From positions 1 through 55,264 of the IMG/VR virus record IMGVR_UViG_3300029309_000054: DNA of 55,264 nt. One strand, written 5' to 3'. This DNA comes from a virus. The notes beneath the pieces were generated by a model. That model searched no databases and was not told the origin of the DNA. It was given only the letters and a program-made list of their open reading frames with translations. The translations under genes were made by a program, and so were the position numbers. Position 1 is the stretch's first letter. Every line of letters begins with the position of its first letter. Below, in pieces: positions 32,618-40,488 of the stretch.

Positions 32618-33352
32618 ATGTTAAAAACTGTAGAGCTAAGCACGGCGAAAAAGACTAGCGGTTGCGCCGTAACCTATCGCGCCGGGTCAGCTAATAAATT
32701 TGATACTTGCCCGGCATCTTGCAAGCTTAACCCTAGCGGGCGCGGTTGCGGCGCTGGCGAAATTGACCACGACTATCTGGACGCTGTATTGGACGCGAAA
32801 CCGAAACGGGGGTTTTCGTTTGGTTATTCTCATTTTGATCCGTTATTTTGGGCGCACAAATTGCGGGCGGGCAAAACGGTTTTAAATTACAGCGCCGACA
32901 GTCTGGCCGCCGCCTATGCTATTTTTTCAAACAAGGTCGCGCCGGTTGTCGTCGTCGTAAAGGATAGTTTTTGGAAGAATGGCAAAAACGCCACAATAGA
33001 CCGCGACGACATGCCGACGCCGCCGGTTCCGGTTATACGTTGCCCGGCGGAATATAACCCGGCGGTAAATTGCCGGAATTGCGGGGCGGAAAAAGGGCCA
33101 TTGTGCGCCCGTCTGGACCGGTCTTTTATCGTCGGATTTACAGCACACGGGGCCAGCAAGAAAAAGGCCGCAACCGACGACCCGGGCGGATGCTATGCCG
33201 CTGGCGGCAATGTCGCGTTGCATTGGCAGGCGACGACCGAAACGCCAGACACTGGCGAAACTGACGGCGAAAAGCTTTTGCGGTTTGCCCGGGGGTTGCC
33301 GCCCGGTTCTGTATTGCGCCACCATATCGCCGGGGATATTGGCCGCGAATAG
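32618..33352 (+). CDS. Cys-rich protein, plasmid/phage type, unknown function
   Basis: 244 aa with nine Cys: C16, C31, C35, C44 in an N-terminal cluster (FDTCPASCKLNPSGRGCG) and C142, C152, C155, C163 (VNCRNCGAEKGPLC) plus C192. The pattern suggests metal or cluster binding. The middle (GYSHFDPLFWAHKLRAGKTV, APVVVVVKDSFWK) is alpha/beta. Related-looking proteins occur on alphaproteobacterial plasmids and phages, often near DUF932, which is the next gene here. I cannot name a function. Single-gene unit with its own promoter and terminator. Confidence 0.55.
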   Translation: MLKTVELSTAKKTSGCAVTYRAGSANKFDTCPASCKLNPSGRGCGAGEIDHDYLDAVLDAKPKRGFSFGYSHFDPLFWAHKLRAGKTVLNYSADSLAAAYAIFSNKVAPVVVVVKDSFWKNGKNATIDRDDMPTPPVPVIRCPAEYNPAVNCRNCGAEKGPLCARLDRSFIVGFTAHGASKKKAATDDPGGCYAAGGNVALHWQATTETPDTGETDGEKLLRFARGLPPGSVLRHHIAGDIGRE

Positions 33353-33376
33353 CTGGCCCCGTACTGGCCCCCGAAA

Positions 33377-33401
33377 CCCCGCCCGCTGGCGGGGTTTTTT
33401 T
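33377..33401 (+). terminator. Rho-independent terminator
   Basis: CCCCGCC (33377-33383) pairs with GGCGGGG (33388-33394), then TTTTTTT. Confidence 0.9.
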
Positions 33402-33427
33402 GGTCTGAAAGAAAATTTAAAAATTTC

Positions 33428-33456
33428 TAGACATATATAGGCCAAAATGCGATAAA
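33428..33456 (+). promoter_or_regulatory. Promoter-like site with ATGCGATAAACCGCAT operator
   Basis: TAGACA (33428-33433), 17-base spacer, GATAAA (33451-33456). ATGCG (33447-33451) and CGCAT (33458-33462) form an inverted repeat over the -10. The leader has ACGGGAAACCAAAACG before ATG 33517. Confidence 0.5.
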
Positions 33457-33516
33457 CCGCATATGGCCCTTTTTTCAGGGGTTCGGGCCGCCCCACAATT
33501 ACGGGAAACCAAAACG

Positions 33517-34656
33517 ATGAACCACAATATTGAAAACAGCAAAAACACCTTAACCCGCCTTTTGGAAAAGGTGCGCGACGACGCGGCCAGAAAGGCCGAC
33601 TATATTGCGCCGACGCATGAATTGCAGAAGACGACCGGCGACGACGGGACGGCCCGCATCACAATAGAGCAAAGCCGGGGCGTGCCGACTAAAGAGCTGG
33701 TCGTTAATCCGGTCGCGTTCGGGCAAATGGCCAGCGATGCGGGAATTGACGTCCGGACGGCCCGCCGGTTGCAAGAAAACTACGCCCCGCAATTCGATGG
33801 CCTGATAAATGCAATCTGGCAAAACGAGCCTAAGGTTCGCATGTTGCGGACGTTTGAAAACTACGCCCCGTTTTCTGATTTGGGCGAATGCCGGGCCATT
33901 GTGTCGGATAAGTTTAAGACGTTCGACCATGTAAACCTGTGCAATAGCGCCTTGCCCCAACTGATGGACAGCCCGGCGCAATTACAGGTTGTGAATGCCG
34001 AAATAACGGACCGCCGCCTTTATCTGCGTTTCCGGTCGCTGGTTCAAACTGGCGAAGGGGCGAACGTCGGCGACGTTATGGCGAACGGTATCGGCCTGCA
34101 AAACAGCGAAACGGGCGCGGGTTCGGTTTCGGTTTATCAGATTGCATGGACGCTGGCTTGTTTGAACGGGATGCAAACGCAAAACAAAACCCGGTCCAGC
34201 CACATCACCAGCGCCCGCGATAGCGACGATTGGGGCCTGTTGTCGGACGCCGCAAAAGATGCCGACAACCATGCACTAGAATTGAAAATCCGCGATCTAG
34301 TCGGCGTTTATTCTAGCCGGGACGCGTTTGACGGCGTACTGGACGCCATGCGGGCCGCCGCTGGCGACGTGATTGACGGCGAGGCAATCGACAAAACCGA
34401 CGTTGTGCAAAATTTGGGCAAGGTAATGCAACTGACCAAAAAAGAAACGGGCGACGTTTTAAACGGGTTGCTGGATACCATCGGCCAAGCCGGTTACGAA
34501 AACGACCGGCCCCTGTCCCGGGCGACGTTGGTTAATGCCGTGACGGCGGTTGCCAATAAAGCCGACGCCGACGATGTCGACATGTGGCAGGCCCGGGGTG
34601 GCCAGCTGCTGGCCATGAAGCCCGCCGATTGGGGACGGGTCGCCGTCGCCGCATAG
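33517..34656 (+). CDS. DUF932 phage/plasmid-like protein
   Basis: 379 aa from ATG 33517, which carries the shared leader; an upstream ATG 33463 lies inside that leader. The central block FENYAPFSDLGECRAIVSDK, then NAEITDRRLYLRFRS and GIGLQNSETGAGSVSVYQIA is characteristic of DUF932 (TIGR03299-type phage/plasmid-like proteins). The biochemical role of the family is unsettled; members lie on plasmids, phages and integrative elements, often near replication or defence genes. It is probably intracellular and soluble. Single-gene unit. Confidence 0.85.
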   Translation: MNHNIENSKNTLTRLLEKVRDDAARKADYIAPTHELQKTTGDDGTARITIEQSRGVPTKELVVNPVAFGQMASDAGIDVRTARRLQENYAPQFDGLINAIWQNEPKVRMLRTFENYAPFSDLGECRAIVSDKFKTFDHVNLCNSALPQLMDSPAQLQVVNAEITDRRLYLRFRSLVQTGEGANVGDVMANGIGLQNSETGAGSVSVYQIAWTLACLNGMQTQNKTRSSHITSARDSDDWGLLSDAAKDADNHALELKIRDLVGVYSSRDAFDGVLDAMRAAAGDVIDGEAIDKTDVVQNLGKVMQLTKKETGDVLNGLLDTIGQAGYENDRPLSRATLVNAVTAVANKADADDVDMWQARGGQLLAMKPADWGRVAVAA

Positions 34657-34678
34657 CTGGCCCTCTAACCTTCACACT

Positions 34679-34709
34679 GGCCCGCCCTAACCGGCGGGCC
34701 TTTTCTTTT
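34679..34709 (+). terminator. Rho-independent terminator
   Basis: GGCCCGCC (34679-34686) and GGCGGGCC (34693-34700), then TTTTCTTTT. Nearly identical to the one at 32514, which suggests duplicated unit borders. Confidence 0.85.
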
Positions 34710-34736
34710 GTGGGAATATATGCGACAACGGGGCAT
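34708..34736 (+). promoter_or_regulatory. Degenerate promoter-like site with TATGCGACAAC
   Basis: TTGTGG (34708-34713), 17-base spacer with TATGCGAC (34719-34726), GGGCAT. The -10 is poor; I list it because the word, spacing and the leader (GATAACGGGAATAAAACAG before ATG 34764) match the other units. Confidence 0.35.
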
Positions 34737-34763
34737 CACTAACTGATAACGGGAATAAAACAG

Positions 34764-35084
34764 ATGATAAATAAAATCATATTTGGCGACCATCAAATCC
34801 CCGTCTGGCATGATAAAGACGGCGTTCGGCATTGGTTGGACGGGTCGGCGACATATGCTGCCGATAAAGACGGCGACGTTATGCGATTGGTCCCCCTCGG
34901 TTGGCAAGCCGCTGGCGATTTAGTGAAGCGAAAGCCTGACGCGAAAACCGTTTACGTCGTCAATTTTCGCGAACGCAAAAAGCCGGGCAAGCCTGCGGTC
35001 TATTCGCTTTCCCCGTTTGACGATATGAACCGGGAAATTTTCCTGAAAGAAACGACGCCCGTTTACGTCGGTTTTACGTTCTAG
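34764..35084 (+). CDS. Unknown small protein (106 aa)
   Basis: Single-gene unit. Predicted mainly beta with a basic middle (VVNFRERKKPGKPAVYSLSP). HDKDGVRHWLDGSATYAADK near residues 16-35 is Asp/aromatic-rich. No family recognised. Two terminators follow. Confidence 0.6.
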   Translation: MINKIIFGDHQIPVWHDKDGVRHWLDGSATYAADKDGDVMRLVPLGWQAAGDLVKRKPDAKTVYVVNFRERKKPGKPAVYSLSPFDDMNREIFLKETTPVYVGFTF

Positions 35085-35091
35085 CCCCTAC

Positions 35092-35148
35092 GCCGCCCGC
35101 TGGCGGCTTTTCGCCCCCGTTAGGCTATCACCCTAGCGGGGGTTTTTT
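35092..35148 (+). terminator. Tandem terminators
   Basis: First: GCCGCC (35092-35097) with GGCGGC (35102-35107), then TTTT. Second: CCCCCG (35114-35119) with CGGGGG (35137-35142), inner TAGG/CCTA pairing, then TTTTTT. They end the accessory units. Confidence 0.85.
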
Positions 35149-35194
35149 CTTGCCTACTGGCGGCCCCTGTATGCGCCATTAATGCCAGTTAATC

Positions 35195-35557
35195 ATGCCC
35201 CGGGCCGCCGCCCGTAACCTATCCAAAACGTACCGGGGGCAATCCGGGCCGGTATCTTTTAAAATTTTAACGCCGGGCGGTCCGCCGGTCGCGGTCGCCG
35301 GGTCGTCGGTCCGGGGTCGCCGGGTCGCGTTTCATGGCCCGCCGGTCGCGGTCGCCGGGTCGCGCTGCGCGGTCCGCCGGTCGCGGTTCGGGTCCCTTCC
35401 CATATCGGGTCAAAATCCGCAGAAAACCGCCAAAAAATCGCAAAAAATCGCGCCGCGGCCACGGGCTCTAGCTACGCAGGCAAGGGCCATGTTTCTGACA
35501 AATAATCCTGTAAAAAACGATATGGATGTTTCACGTGAAACATTGCCTAATTATTAG
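35195..35557 (+). CDS. Doubtful frame across a GC-rich repeat region
   Basis: 120 codons open from ATG 35195 without a ribosome-binding site. The product is Arg/Pro/Gly-rich with a repeated PPVAVAGS unit that merely mirrors the DNA repeats, followed by a Lys/Gln-rich segment. Its last codons (VSRETLPNY) are the parS site read in frame. It is probably not expressed; the stretch 35149-35634 is better seen as a non-coding control and repeat region. Confidence 0.2.
   Translation: MPRAAARNLSKTYRGQSGPVSFKILTPGGPPVAVAGSSVRGRRVAFHGPPVAVAGSRCAVRRSRFGSLPISGQNPQKTAKKSQKIAPRPRALATQARAMFLTNNPVKNDMDVSRETLPNY
35282..35387. repeat. GC-rich direct repeats upstream of terL
   Basis: A 24-base unit starting CCGCCGGTCGCGGTCGCC occurs perfectly at 35282-35305 and 35339-35362 (57-base period), with a 14-base partial copy at 35374-35387 and a half copy (GTCGCCGGGTCGCG) between the first two. 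The stretch is far more GC-rich than its surroundings and is followed by A/C-rich short repeats (AAAATCG) at 35430-35450. Confidence 0.75.
35527..35542. promoter_or_regulatory. Exact parS centromere sequence
   Basis: TGTTTCACGTGAAACA, a perfect 16-base palindrome identical to the conserved chromosomal parS bound by ParB/Spo0J in most bacteria, including Caulobacter and other Alphaproteobacteria. It is 93 bases upstream of terL. No ParA or ParB gene is visible in this window, so any binding would be by host ParB. An exact match to a 16-base site is unlikely by chance in 55 kb. Confidence 0.8.
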
Positions 35558-35560
35558 GCA
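35544..35560. repeat. Perfect palindrome next to parS
   Basis: TGCCTAAT-T-ATTAGGCA, 8-bp arms and one central base, one base after parS. A related half (CTAATAATTG) lies at 35584. Possibly an operator or recombination-type site; no T tract, so not a terminator. The rest up to terL holds no gene that I can support. Confidence 0.6.
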
Positions 35561-35634
35561 GATGCTCAATACTTGTTCACTGTCTAATAATTGTGCATAT
35601 TTTCGCAGACATTTTGTGCACACAGGGGCCCCCG

Positions 35635-37080
35635 ATGGATATTTCGGAACAGCAGGCAAAGTTGCAGCTACGACTAGCGCAACTTGAAAAGAATGAAGCT
35701 TGTCAGGAAAAGTTTCTTACTTTTGTAAAAGTCATGTGGCCCGAGTTCATCGCTGGGCGGCACCATAAAATTATCGCTGAAAAGTTAGAGAGAGTGGCCA
35801 ATGGTGATCTCAAGCGCCTGATCATCAACATGGCCCCGAGGCACACGAAGTCTGAGTTCGCATCCTTTTTGTTCCCGGCGTGGATGATGGGCAAGAATCC
35901 AAAGATGAAGATCATTCAGGCTACCCACACGACGGAACTTGCGGTTAACTTTGGACGTAAGACGAAGAACTTGATTGACAGTGACGAGTACAAGGAGGTC
36001 TTTCCGAATGTCAAACTCGCTTCTGATAGTAAAGCTTCTGGTCGTTGGGACACTGCTTCTGGCGGGATGTACTACGCCGTGGGGGTGGGATCCAACCTTG
36101 CCGGGCGTGGTGGCGACTTGGTAATTATCGATGATCCACACTCGGAGCAGACGGCCATGTCGGCCAACGGTTTTGACGATGCGTGGGATTGGTACACCGG
36201 GGGCCCCCGGCAGCGTCTCCAGCCGGGCGGCAGTATAGTTCTGGTTCAAACCCGGTGGTCCGAGAAGGACATGACGGGTCAGTTGCTCCGTGCAATGGCT
36301 AAAGATCCGCTAGCTGATCAGTGGGAAGTTGTGGAGCTTCCTGCCATTTTTGACGACGACAAGCCTTGTTGGCCGGAGTTCTGGTCCCTTGAGGATCTGA
36401 CCGCGGTCAAAGCATCCATCCCTCCGAGCAAATGGAACGCGCAGTATCAGCAGAATCCGACGGGCGAGGAGAATGCGATCATTCCTCGTCAGTGGTGGAA
36501 GAAGTGGGAGAAGGACAACATCCCGAATCTGGAGTATGTGATCCAGAGCTACGACACGGCGTTCTCGAAACGCGAAACTGCTGACTACTCGGCGATCACG
36601 ACTTGGGGTGTTTTCAGGCCAGAGGAGATTGGGGGCCCTCCGGGACTCATACTTTTGGACAGCACGAAGGGGCGGTGGGATTTTCCTGAGCTCAAGCAGA
36701 CGGCTATGGAGCAGTATAAGTATTGGGACCCCGACACCGTCATCGTAGAGGCCAAGGCTTCTGGTCTGCCTTTGACCCATGAATTACGAAATATGGGAAT
36801 CCCTGTTGTTAACTTTACGCCTAGTAAGGGTAATGATAAGGTTACGCGAGTTCACTCTGTATCGCCGTTGTTTGAGGCGGGCATGGTTTGGGCCCCCGAC
36901 ACCACCTTCGCCGATGAGATGATTGAGGAGGTGGCGGCGTTCCCTAACGGGGAGCATGACGACTTGGTCGATAGCATGACGCAGGCTTTGATGCGTTATC
37001 GGCAGGGCAACTTTGTACAGTTGCCGACTGACGATTGGGACGAAGAGGACACGGGAATGCAGGTTAGGGCTTATTACTGA
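35635..37080 (+). CDS. terL: Terminase large subunit
   Basis: 481 aa from ATG 35635 (AGGGG upstream); an in-frame GTG 14 codons earlier is less likely. ATPase part: Walker A variant MAPRHTKS (66-73), Walker B VIIDDP (163-168), and VQTRWSEKD (about 204-212). Nuclease part, RNase H-like: SYDTAF (D307), VEAKASG (E372) and HDDLVDS (D442, D443). It powers DNA translocation into the procapsid and cuts the concatemer. First gene of the head operon; its TGA overlaps the next ATG. Confidence 0.97.
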   Translation: MDISEQQAKLQLRLAQLEKNEACQEKFLTFVKVMWPEFIAGRHHKIIAEKLERVANGDLKRLIINMAPRHTKSEFASFLFPAWMMGKNPKMKIIQATHTTELAVNFGRKTKNLIDSDEYKEVFPNVKLASDSKASGRWDTASGGMYYAVGVGSNLAGRGGDLVIIDDPHSEQTAMSANGFDDAWDWYTGGPRQRLQPGGSIVLVQTRWSEKDMTGQLLRAMAKDPLADQWEVVELPAIFDDDKPCWPEFWSLEDLTAVKASIPPSKWNAQYQQNPTGEENAIIPRQWWKKWEKDNIPNLEYVIQSYDTAFSKRETADYSAITTWGVFRPEEIGGPPGLILLDSTKGRWDFPELKQTAMEQYKYWDPDTVIVEAKASGLPLTHELRNMGIPVVNFTPSKGNDKVTRVHSVSPLFEAGMVWAPDTTFADEMIEEVAAFPNGEHDDLVDSMTQALMRYRQGNFVQLPTDDWDEEDTGMQVRAYY

Positions 37081-37820
37081 TGGAAGAAAAGGGCATAGGT
37101 TCGTTCTTCGCGGACTTCGTAACTGGCAACGCGCCCTCTGATCAACTGAACGCGCTTCGCGAATCTGCTCGAATGGGCGACCCGATGGGGGAAGCCATCT
37201 ACGGTGATGAGCCCACTTTTATGGAGCGGTTGATAACGGAGTATAATTATCCTGCCACAATACCCATGGAGGATGATCAGGGTCTTGCGGTTATGGATTC
37301 GGACACCGGTCGTCAAAAAATGATGATTGCAACGGATTTTAATTTACCGGAATATATGAGAACGGAGCGCCCTCGTCAGGACATGCCGACATATGGTGAG
37401 TTGGAAGATGCGCGGGCCCATGCTTTGGCTTCAGCAGAGTTGGCTCGTCGGTATGGTCCGGACACCGCTCAAACTGTTTCGACTATAAAAGAGGGCATAG
37501 AGGTGCTCCCTCTTGCTGGTTCTTCTACGTTTGATGATGCTGCGATGGACATTCGCAACAACACCGTTGGGATACAGCTATTCCGAGAGGCGGGGATGAA
37601 CAATTCTCCCCGTGAGCTTGCTCGCATGGTTGATAACAAGGTTTTCGAGCAGTTGGACATTATTTTGGGCAGGACGCCTGCTGAACAGACTACCCCCGCG
37701 TCGGATCAACCGGGGGCCCCGTATAATTTTGAGTCACCGGAGGGCGGGATAGATGTTTATTTCCCAAGGGACCGGTCAGGGTTTTTTGATACCAGTTATA
37801 TTTATGATGGGAAAAAGTGA
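37080..37820 (+). CDS. Unknown protein between terL and portal
   Basis: 246 aa, coupled to terL by TGATG. Charged and helical, with STFDDAAMDIRNNTVGIQLF (about residues 149-168) as its most striking part, a D-x-x-N-N-x-x-G pattern seen in some phage and polymorphic-toxin-associated proteins. The C-terminus is beta-type and aromatic (DVYFPRDRSGFFDTSYIYDG). Could be a head-completion or assembly factor given its position; no catalytic proof. Confidence 0.55.
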   Translation: MEEKGIGSFFADFVTGNAPSDQLNALRESARMGDPMGEAIYGDEPTFMERLITEYNYPATIPMEDDQGLAVMDSDTGRQKMMIATDFNLPEYMRTERPRQDMPTYGELEDARAHALASAELARRYGPDTAQTVSTIKEGIEVLPLAGSSTFDDAAMDIRNNTVGIQLFREAGMNNSPRELARMVDNKVFEQLDIILGRTPAEQTTPASDQPGAPYNFESPEGGIDVYFPRDRSGFFDTSYIYDGKK

Positions 37821-37864
37821 CCTACGCCTTTGTCTATGTTAGGTTGACGTAAAGGAGATTATAC

Positions 37865-40297
37865 ATGGCGCGTGAACCGATTGCCGGGATGGTAGAAACT
37901 ACGGTCCCTACGCAGCTTGATCCGGAGGATTTGGCGGCAGAGGTAGAGCTGGAGCTCCCGGGTAGCCAAGAGACTGTGGCTTTTGAGGGCATGGCCGAGG
38001 GCATGGACATTGAGATTGTGCCCGAGGACGACGGCGGCGTTGTGATTGACTTTGACCCGCAAGACCAGCGCGGGAAAAATGATGACTTTTATGCGAACTT
38101 AGCAGAGGAAATGCCAGATCGTGAGCTCGGGCGTATTGCCAGTGAGCTGCTGGGCGAGTTCGATGCTAACAAAGCGAGCCGACAGGAGTGGGAAGATGCT
38201 TACGCCAACGGTTTGGAGCTTCTTGGTTTCTCCTACGAGGAGAGAACCCAGCCGTTCCGAGGAGCTACCGGTGTTACGCATCCCTTGCTTGCAGAGGCAG
38301 CTACACAGTTCCAAGCGCAAGCCTTTAACGAGTTGCTGCCAGCGTCTGGGCCAGTGCGTACTGCGATCATCGGAAGTGAAACTAGGGAAAAACAGCAGCA
38401 GTCTGACCGCGTAAGACAGTTTATGAACTACTACATCACCAATGTGATGGAGGAGTACACGCCTGAACTGGACCAGATGCTGTTTTATTTGCCGTTGGCG
38501 GGCAGCACGTTCAAGAAAATCTACTATGACGAGACGATGGACCGCGCTGTAAGCAAGTTTGTGCCTGTTGAGCAGCTTGTGGTGCCGTATGAAACGTCAG
38601 ATTTGGAGACTTGCCCCAACATTACGCAGGTTTTGCGTATGTCGCTCAACGATTTGCGTAAAAAGCAGGTCGCAGGCTTCTATTTGGACATGGATGTCAT
38701 CCCGGCACAGGCGGAAGCAAGCAGCGTGGGCAGCGAAATAGAACGAATTGACGGTGTTTCGCCGTCTCAGATCGATTATGACTGCACTTTGCTTGAGTGC
38801 CACGTTGATTTGGACCTTGAGGGGTACGAAGACAAGGATCAGGACGGTGAACCGACCGGTATTAAGGTGCCGTATGTGGTCACCATCAGTCAGGACAACG
38901 GTCAGATCTTGTCAATTCGTCGAAATTACAATGAGGGCGACGAGAACAAGAAGAAAATCCAGTATTTTGTGCACTATAAGTTCCTTCCGGGCTTCGGTTT
39001 CTACGGCTTGGGGCTTATTCACACGATTGGCGGGCTGTCACGGACCGCCACGGCGGCACTGAGGCAGTTAATCGATGCTGGTACGTTGTCCAACCTCCCA
39101 GCGGGTTTCAAAGCCCGCGGACTACGGATCAGAGATGACGATGACCCGCTTCAGCCCGGTGAGTTTCGCGATGTGGACGCTCCCGGAGGGGCTATCCGTG
39201 ACAGCCTGATGCCGCTGCCCTTCAAAGGCCCTGATCAGACGCTATTTAACCTGCTTGGGTTCGTGGTAGACGCTGGTCGGCGCTTTGCAACCATCACGGA
39301 CATGAAAGTTGGTGATGGCAATGATCAGGCGGCGGTTGGAACGACACTTGCGCTGATTGAGCAGGGCTCTCGGGTGATGAGCGCGGTGCATAAGCGGCTT
39401 CACTACGCTATGCGGCTTGAATTTAAGATTTTGTCGCGTGTGATGGCCGAAAGTCTGCCGCCGGAGTACCCGTATGCCGTTGAGGGCGCGGAATCCGCGG
39501 TCAAGCAGACGGATTTTGATGATCGCGTAGATGTTTTGCCGGTCTCTGACCCGAATGTGTTCAGTCAGGCGCAGCGGATCACGTTGGCGCAAACCAAGTT
39601 GCAGTTGGCTGGTGCGGCCCCTGAGATGCACAACATGCATGAGGTATATCGTGACATGTATGATGCTTTGGGCGTCAAGGACGTTGATCGGATCATGCGT
39701 AGGATTCCTGATGAGGAGCCGACACCCAAGGACCCTGCACAGGAGAATATTGACGCTATGGACATGATCCCTCTGAAGGCGTTTGAGGGTCAGGAGCATC
39801 AGGCGCACATCATGGCGCACATGGTCTTTGGCTCTACGCCCATGGTGGCGGGTATGCCTGCCATGGCGATGGCGCTTCAGAAGCACATCATGGAGCATGT
39901 GCAGATTGCGGCACGGGAGCAGGCGGCAGTTGTCTTTTTACAAGGCAGGCAGCAAGCTGGTGGAGCTCCGGCCTCTGAGGAAGAGATGATGCAGATTGAG
40001 GGCCTCACCGCTCAATTTGTTGCCGAGGGAATGCAGCAGGTCAAGCAGCTCTCGCAGCAGGTATCTGGTCAGGGCCCTGATCCGTTGGTCAAGCTCAAGG
40101 AGCAGGAGCTTCAGATTCGTGCACAGGCCGAGCAGGCCGACGCACAGAACGACGCTGCGAAGCTCAATCTGGAAGCACAGGGCCAGCAGATGCGGTCCGA
40201 TCAATTCCAGCAGCGGTTGGCGAGCCAAGAGCGGCAGACCGCGGCACGTATAGATGCTGCCATGCAGCGTGAATTTATTAAAGGAAGGGGACAGTAA
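37865..40297 (+). CDS. Portal protein, P22 type
   Basis: 810 aa. AAAGGAG lies before ATG 37865. Seen: FRGATGVTHPLLAEAATQFQ (about residues 131-150), MLFYLPLAGSTFKKIYYDE, and GFYGLGLIHTIGGLSRTATA, all hallmarks of the large P22-like portals found in marine podoviruses. The acidic N-terminus and long Gln-rich C-terminal helix (about 670-800) correspond to the crown/barrel. Twelve copies form the DNA entry ring and bind the terminase and tail. The last bases overlap the next start. Confidence 0.9.
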   Translation: MAREPIAGMVETTVPTQLDPEDLAAEVELELPGSQETVAFEGMAEGMDIEIVPEDDGGVVIDFDPQDQRGKNDDFYANLAEEMPDRELGRIASELLGEFDANKASRQEWEDAYANGLELLGFSYEERTQPFRGATGVTHPLLAEAATQFQAQAFNELLPASGPVRTAIIGSETREKQQQSDRVRQFMNYYITNVMEEYTPELDQMLFYLPLAGSTFKKIYYDETMDRAVSKFVPVEQLVVPYETSDLETCPNITQVLRMSLNDLRKKQVAGFYLDMDVIPAQAEASSVGSEIERIDGVSPSQIDYDCTLLECHVDLDLEGYEDKDQDGEPTGIKVPYVVTISQDNGQILSIRRNYNEGDENKKKIQYFVHYKFLPGFGFYGLGLIHTIGGLSRTATAALRQLIDAGTLSNLPAGFKARGLRIRDDDDPLQPGEFRDVDAPGGAIRDSLMPLPFKGPDQTLFNLLGFVVDAGRRFATITDMKVGDGNDQAAVGTTLALIEQGSRVMSAVHKRLHYAMRLEFKILSRVMAESLPPEYPYAVEGAESAVKQTDFDDRVDVLPVSDPNVFSQAQRITLAQTKLQLAGAAPEMHNMHEVYRDMYDALGVKDVDRIMRRIPDEEPTPKDPAQENIDAMDMIPLKAFEGQEHQAHIMAHMVFGSTPMVAGMPAMAMALQKHIMEHVQIAAREQAAVVFLQGRQQAGGAPASEEEMMQIEGLTAQFVAEGMQQVKQLSQQVSGQGPDPLVKLKEQELQIRAQAEQADAQNDAAKLNLEAQGQQMRSDQFQQRLASQERQTAARIDAAMQREFIKGRGQ

Positions 40298-40458
40298 TGT
40301 CAGTAGTTAAGATTGTGACTAACAAGCCGGGCCCTGCGCCCAAGCCCGAAGAGACAGGCAAGATTAAAGAAGTTCCGATTCCGGACAAAATGAGTCAGAT
40401 GACGGCTCGTGGGATGGGCGCTGCTACAAAGGGTGGCAGTTACATGGGATACAAGTAG
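40297..40458 (+). CDS. Small conserved head-operon protein (53 aa)
   Basis: ATG 40297 overlaps the portal TAA, with GGAAGGGG upstream. Pro/Lys-rich N-terminus and Gly-rich end (TARGMGAATKGGSYMGYK). Peptides of this type recur after portal genes in marine phages. Probably a minor virion component; unknown function. Confidence 0.6.
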   Translation: MSVVKIVTNKPGPAPKPEETGKIKEVPIPDKMSQMTARGMGAATKGGSYMGYK

Positions 40459-40488
40459 CCCTTATGAGGGGACTACGGGAACACAACT

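Noticed and set aside
35195-35557. 120-codon Arg/Pro-rich frame as a real gene
   Set aside because: No ribosome site; its sequence only follows the DNA repeats and the parS site; kept as a low-confidence entry only.
39242-39898. 218-codon frame on the minus strand within the portal gene
   Set aside because: Antisense shadow of a conserved portal; His/Arg/Leu-rich and without a ribosome site or family features.
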